This document shows, piece after piece, positions 6,334 through 8,549 of a DNA stretch of 8,549 nt; the stretch's first letter is position 1, and each line of letters starts with the position of its first letter. The stretch is from Patescibacteria group bacterium. GTDB lineage: Bacteria; Patescibacteriota; Patescibacteriia; UBA2591; UBA6264. The position numbers were made by a program, and so were the translations under genes. The notes under the pieces were generated by a model that was given only the letters and a program-made list of their open reading frames with translations, made no database searches and was not told where the DNA came from. The DNA lies in assembly GCA_018896315.1 (NCBI GenBank), contig JAHIMV010000080.1, positions 1-8,549 on the forward strand, read 5' to 3'.

Positions 6334-6354
6334 TCGGAGCTCCGAGCTCCGATT
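6332..6354 (+). terminator. Hairpin overlapping the stop codon of the 289-aa protein gene
   Basis: A 10-bp stem, AATCGGAGCT (6332-6341) with AGCTCCGATT (6345-6354), encloses loop CCG. The first two bases belong to the TAA stop. Only a short T-run follows (TTTGGG), so termination may be weak. The position exactly at the gene end still suggests a transcript-end role. Confidence 0.45.
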
Positions 6355-6364
6355 TGGGTACTTG

Positions 6365-6383
6365 GGGATTAGGGATTGGGATT
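6365..6383. repeat. Short GGGATT(A/G) repeat tract
   Basis: Three imperfect copies of a GGGATT word (GGGATTA, GGGATTG, GGGATTT) lie between the two hairpins downstream of the 289-aa protein gene. It is a minor low-complexity tract with no evident role. Confidence 0.45.
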
Positions 6384-6392
6384 TAATAAAGG

Positions 6393-6424
6393 ATTTGGAA
6401 GCTCGCTTCCAAATTTCTTACTTC
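6393..6424 (+). terminator. Likely intrinsic terminator before rodA
   Basis: ATTTGGAAG (6393-6401) pairs perfectly with CTTCCAAAT (6406-6414) around a tetraloop CTCG, a 9-bp stem. A pyrimidine-rich T tract follows (TTCTTACTTCTC). This is the best terminator candidate in the window for the plus-strand transcript of the 289-aa protein. It implies rodA may have its own promoter downstream. Confidence 0.5.
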
Positions 6425-6440
6425 TCACTTAAATAATTTT

Positions 6441-6472
6441 TGTTAAAATGTTAAATTGTTATTTTGTTAAAT
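6441..6472 (+). repeat. Four 8-bp tandem units before rodA, with possible extended -10 box
   Basis: Units TGTTAAAA, TGTTAAAT, TGTTATTT and TGTTAAAT repeat with an exact 8-base period, ending 10 bases before the rodA ATG. The 12-mer TGTTAAAATGTT is shared with the dnaE start array. TGTTAAAAT (6441-6449) fits an extended -10 element (TGnTAAAAT). No convincing -35 is present. Its use as a promoter is inference. Confidence 0.6.
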
Positions 6473-6482
6473 TGAAGAAGGG

Positions 6483-7601
6483 ATGATTAATTTTGTTCAA
6501 TTAAAACGCTTTGATGCAATTTTATTTATTTTAATGGTTCTTTTAATCGTTTTTGGTTTAGTTATTCAGTATAGTTTATCTTTGGCTGTTGAGGGAGAAA
6601 GTACTGGTAATTTTTCTAAACAATGTATTTTTGCCCTGATCGGGCTTATTTTATTTTTATTTGTTTTCTTAACTGATTTTCGTTTTGTCCGCTCTTCTGC
6701 TTATATAATTTATCTTCTGACAATTTTACTTTTAATTGGCGTATTATTTTTTGGTCAGATTTTTCGTGGAGTTCAAGGATGGCTAAGTTTTGGATTTTTT
6801 AATTTTCAGCCAGCTGAATTAGCAAAATTGACCGCCATCATTATATTAGCTAAATTTTGGCAAGAAGCCCGTTTACCAGTCCGCCTCAAACACTTATTAA
6901 TTAGTTTTGTCTTGATCTTGCCTTTAATCTTTTTAATTATTCTTCAGCCAGATCTAGGTTCGGCCCTAATGATTATTATTCTTTGGTTTGGCATTCTCTT
7001 TTTAGTTGATAAGAATAAAAAACATTTTATTAGTATATTAATAATTTTTATTTTGATTGCTTCCTCAGCTTGGTTGTATTTTTTAACTGATACTCAAAAG
7101 GGACGCATTTCAACTTATTTAAATCCTCAAGGAGATCCCTTAGGACGTGGTTATCAAATTACCCAATCTATTATTGCTATTGGTTCAGGTCAAGTTGTAG
7201 GCAGGGGCTTTGGCTTGGGCCCGCAATCACAATTAAGATTTTTACCAGCCGGAGAAACAGATTTTATCTTTGCTGTTTTAGCTGAAGAATTTGGTTTTAT
7301 TGGTTGTTTACTTCTTTTAGGTATTTACGCTGGTTTTTTTTATCGTTTGATTAGATTAGCTCGGACTGTTTATGATAATTTTGGTTTGATTTTAATTCTA
7401 GGAACTACTCTTTCTATTTTTTTTCAAGCCTTTATTAATATTGGCATGAATATTGGGTTACTTCCTGTTGTTGGAGTGCCTTTGCCTTTTGTTAGTTATG
7501 GAGGCAGCTCATTATTAATCAGTATGATATCTATTGGCTTAGTAGAGAGTGTAGTCACTCATCAACCATTTACAAAATATGATGATATGATATCATTATG
7601 A
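6483..7601 (+). CDS. rodA: Rod shape-determining peptidoglycan glycosyltransferase RodA (SEDS family)
   Basis: This 372-aa polytopic membrane protein, with about ten hydrophobic helices, polymerises lipid II into glycan strands during cell elongation. It normally works with a class B PBP, which is not in this window. Family marks: GVQGWLSFG (97-104, with W100), FQPAELAKL (108-116), QPDLGSALM (155-163), GLGPQSQLRFLP (244-255), TDFIFAVLAEEFG (259-271) and LLPVVGVPLPFVSYGGSS (326-343). D260 corresponds to the catalytic aspartate of the large extracellular loop. QPDLGSALM and PQSQLRFLP favour RodA over FtsW, although CPR genomes may use one SEDS protein for both tasks. The length is normal for RodA. 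The ATG at 6483 follows GAAGAAGGG with almost no spacing, so this purine run is a poor Shine-Dalgarno. It ends in TGA at a normal C-terminal length. Confidence 0.92.
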   Translation: MINFVQLKRFDAILFILMVLLIVFGLVIQYSLSLAVEGESTGNFSKQCIFALIGLILFLFVFLTDFRFVRSSAYIIYLLTILLLIGVLFFGQIFRGVQGWLSFGFFNFQPAELAKLTAIIILAKFWQEARLPVRLKHLLISFVLILPLIFLIILQPDLGSALMIIILWFGILFLVDKNKKHFISILIIFILIASSAWLYFLTDTQKGRISTYLNPQGDPLGRGYQITQSIIAIGSGQVVGRGFGLGPQSQLRFLPAGETDFIFAVLAEEFGFIGCLLLLGIYAGFFYRLIRLARTVYDNFGLILILGTTLSIFFQAFINIGMNIGLLPVVGVPLPFVSYGGSSLLISMISIGLVESVVTHQPFTKYDDMISL

Positions 7602-7604
7602 AGA

Positions 7605-7665
7605 GTTTTGTCTGACATTTTCAAGGTTGAGCTTGTCGAAACCGCAGAAAATTCAGCAACAAAAC
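7605..7665. repeat. Long imperfect hairpin directly after rodA
   Basis: Successive complementary blocks fold 61 bases into one interrupted stem: GTTTTGT (7605-7611) with ACAAAAC (7659-7665), CTGA (7612-7615) with TCAG (7653-7656), TTTTC (7618-7622) with GAAAA (7647-7651), and GGTT (7625-7628) with AACC (7640-7643). The core GGTTGAGCTTGTCGAAACC is a word I associate with dispersed bacterial palindromes. No T-run follows, so it is not a classical terminator. It starts three bases after the rodA stop. Confidence 0.6.
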
Positions 7666-7668
7666 CTT

Positions 7669-7728
7669 TACCCTGTTAAATAATTTCGCTTTTAGCGAAA
7701 TTGCCGCAGGGCGGCATTTAACAGGGTA
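7669..7728. repeat. Perfect three-way-junction palindromic element
   Basis: The outer stem is TACCCTGTTAAAT (7669-7681) with ATTTAACAGGGTA (7716-7728), 13 perfect base pairs. The interior consists only of two perfect hairpins placed end to end: AATTTCGCT-TTT-AGCGAAATT (7682-7702) and GCCGC-AGG-GCGGC (7703-7715). Fifty-four of 60 bases are paired, and none is unpaired at the junction. It lies 56 bases before rplY. It could be a mobile or repeated palindrome, or a structured leader RNA. Confidence 0.85.
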
Positions 7729-7784
7729 CTCAAATTTCTAATAAAATTTTTATCACTTCGTTCTAAAATTTTAACAAATTTGGT

Positions 7785-8441
7785 ATGTTAAGTTTAAAAG
7801 CACAACCCAGAGAATTAAAGGGAAGAAAAACAAAGAAAATAAAAGAACAGGGATTAATCCCCGCTGTTGTTTATGGCCATGGTTTTAAATCCAAGTCTAT
7901 TCAGGTTTTAGCTTTGGATTTTAAAAAAGTTTTTAAAGAAGCTGGCGAAAGTAGTATAATTAATTTAGAAATTGAGGACGATAAACCAATTAAAGTTTTA
8001 ATTTACGACTTGCAGCGCCATCCTTTAAAAGATAATCTTCAGCACATTGATTTTTATAAAATTAAAGAAGGAGAAAAAATTAAAGTAGAAACAGGATTAA
8101 AATTTATTGGTGAAGCACCAGCGGTCAAAGAATTGGGCGGAGTTTTATTTAATAATTTAAGTGAGGTAGAAATAGAATGCTTGCCAGAAGATTTAATTCA
8201 TGAAATTGAAGTTGATATATCTGTTTTAAAAACCTTTGAGGATATTATTAGAGTTAAAGATTTAAACGTGCCTTCAGGTGTAAAAATTTTAGATGAGGCA
8301 GAAGAAATGGTTGTTCAGGTAGAAAGACCAAGACAAGAAATTATAGAAGAAGAGATAGTTGAAGAAGCTATTGGAGAAGAAACTAAAGAAGAAACTAAAG
8401 AAGAAACTAAAGAAGAAAAGCCAAAAGAAGAAAATAAATAA
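7785..8441 (+). CDS. rplY: 50S ribosomal protein bL25 (CTC/TL5 form)
   Basis: This 218-aa protein binds 5S rRNA in the large ribosomal subunit. Residues 1-92 are the L25 domain, with LKGRKTKKIKEQGLIPAVVY near the N-terminus (IPAVVYG at 25-31) and LQRHPLKDNLQHIDFY (76-91). Residues 93-182 form the CTC-type beta domain, with GEAPAVKELGGVL (109-121) and ECLPEDLIHEIEVDIS (131-146). The tail (183-218) is very acidic and lysine-rich and carries EETK repeats; such tails are common in this long form. The gene stands after rodA, with palindromic repeats in between. The ATG at 7785 begins the conserved region immediately and has no Shine-Dalgarno (ACAAATTTGGT before it). The TAA at 8439-8441 is followed 13 bases later by the next gene start. 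Confidence 0.96.
   Translation: MLSLKAQPRELKGRKTKKIKEQGLIPAVVYGHGFKSKSIQVLALDFKKVFKEAGESSIINLEIEDDKPIKVLIYDLQRHPLKDNLQHIDFYKIKEGEKIKVETGLKFIGEAPAVKELGGVLFNNLSEVEIECLPEDLIHEIEVDISVLKTFEDIIRVKDLNVPSGVKILDEAEEMVVQVERPRQEIIEEEIVEEAIGEETKEETKEETKEEKPKEENK
8376..8411 (+). repeat. 12-bp tandem repeat encoding (EETK)x3 in bL25 tail
   Basis: GAAGAAACTAAA is repeated three times without mismatch (8376-8387, 8388-8399, 8400-8411), followed by a degenerate GAAGAAAAG. Perfect identity at the DNA level suggests recent expansion by replication slippage. The tail length may therefore vary between strains. Confidence 0.9.
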
Positions 8442-8454
8442 TAAAAAAAAGCCT

Positions 8455-8549
8455 ATGTTGTTTAAATTAACCAAAACTTTTTGGCTAATAGCTTTAGGTC
8501 TTTTTTTTATTTTAATCTGGATTTTAATATTTTTTGTACAAAATAAACA
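8455..8549 (+). CDS. Start of a membrane protein gene, cut by window end
   Basis: An ATG at 8455-8457, 13 bases after the rplY stop, opens a frame that stays open to the right edge (31 full codons). The product begins MLFKLTKTFWLIALGLFFIL and continues with more hydrophobic residues to about 28, then VQNK. This is a basic start plus one strong membrane helix or uncleaved signal anchor. The short gap suggests transcription together with rplY. The family cannot be named from this fragment. No Shine-Dalgarno is visible in the poly-A stretch upstream. The start is plausible but not proven. Confidence 0.6.
   Translation, partial: MLFKLTKTFWLIALGLFFILIWILIFFVQNK

Noticed and set aside
7602..7676. 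Readthrough of the rodA TGA (25 more sense codons)
   Set aside because: RodA already has its normal length and ending at the TGA, and the extension would translate a palindromic repeat. TGA recoding is not supported.
7669..7728. tRNA or 5S-like RNA gene
   Set aside because: The element has three arms but no anticodon loop, T-loop or CCA-like end, and its loops are only 3 nt.
8289..8474. Phe-rich open frame on the minus strand
   Set aside because: It is the antisense of the Glu/Lys-rich bL25 tail, which gives poly-Phe/Ser by composition alone.

Overview
The window looks like part of a Patescibacteria (CPR, Parcubacteria-like) genome. This is inference from four things. The DNA is strongly AT-rich. 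No gene has a well-placed Shine-Dalgarno sequence. Two or three proteins are of a membrane-anchored type familiar from CPR genomes. The spacers are packed with short palindromic and tandem repeats. TGA acts as a stop (rodA ends with it at a normal length), so code 25 lineages such as Gracilibacteria are unlikely. All core genes are chromosomal housekeeping genes. No rRNA, tRNA, insertion sequence, phage module or CRISPR array was seen.

Layout: there are two divergent blocks. The left block is on the minus strand. Read from its upstream end, it holds a 93-aa single-pass membrane protein (5069-5350), dnaE for the replicative DNA polymerase III alpha subunit (1635-4877), a 406-aa membrane-anchored protein with a baseplate-J-like beta region (277-1497), and the 5' end of thrS (1-141). 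The right block is on the plus strand. It holds a 289-aa single-pass membrane protein of unknown function (5464-6333), rodA (6483-7601), rplY for ribosomal protein bL25 (7785-8441), and the start of a further membrane protein cut by the window end (8455-8549). The divergent spacer (5351-5463) carries a hairpin and a 19-bp perfect palindrome containing a TATAAT box.

How the genes work together: the set covers replication (DnaE), translation (ThrRS, bL25) and cell-wall elongation (RodA), plus envelope proteins of unknown role. I see no pathway-level cluster. DnaE keeps all nine metal ligands of the PHP domain and an internal clamp-binding motif, so it may proofread for itself.

The most interesting layer is the repeats. 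A 60-nt element between rodA and rplY folds on paper into a three-way junction with every base paired except two 3-nt loops. A GC-rich 76-bp palindromic segment sits in frame inside the 406-aa protein. An 8-bp tandem repeat occurs at the starts of both dnaE and rodA, in the same orientation relative to each gene; in dnaE it is translated. A palindromic repeat seems to supply the last codons and stop of the 406-aa protein. Nearly every spacer of 90 bp or more carries a different repeat family. No gene-free stretch exceeds 300 bases.
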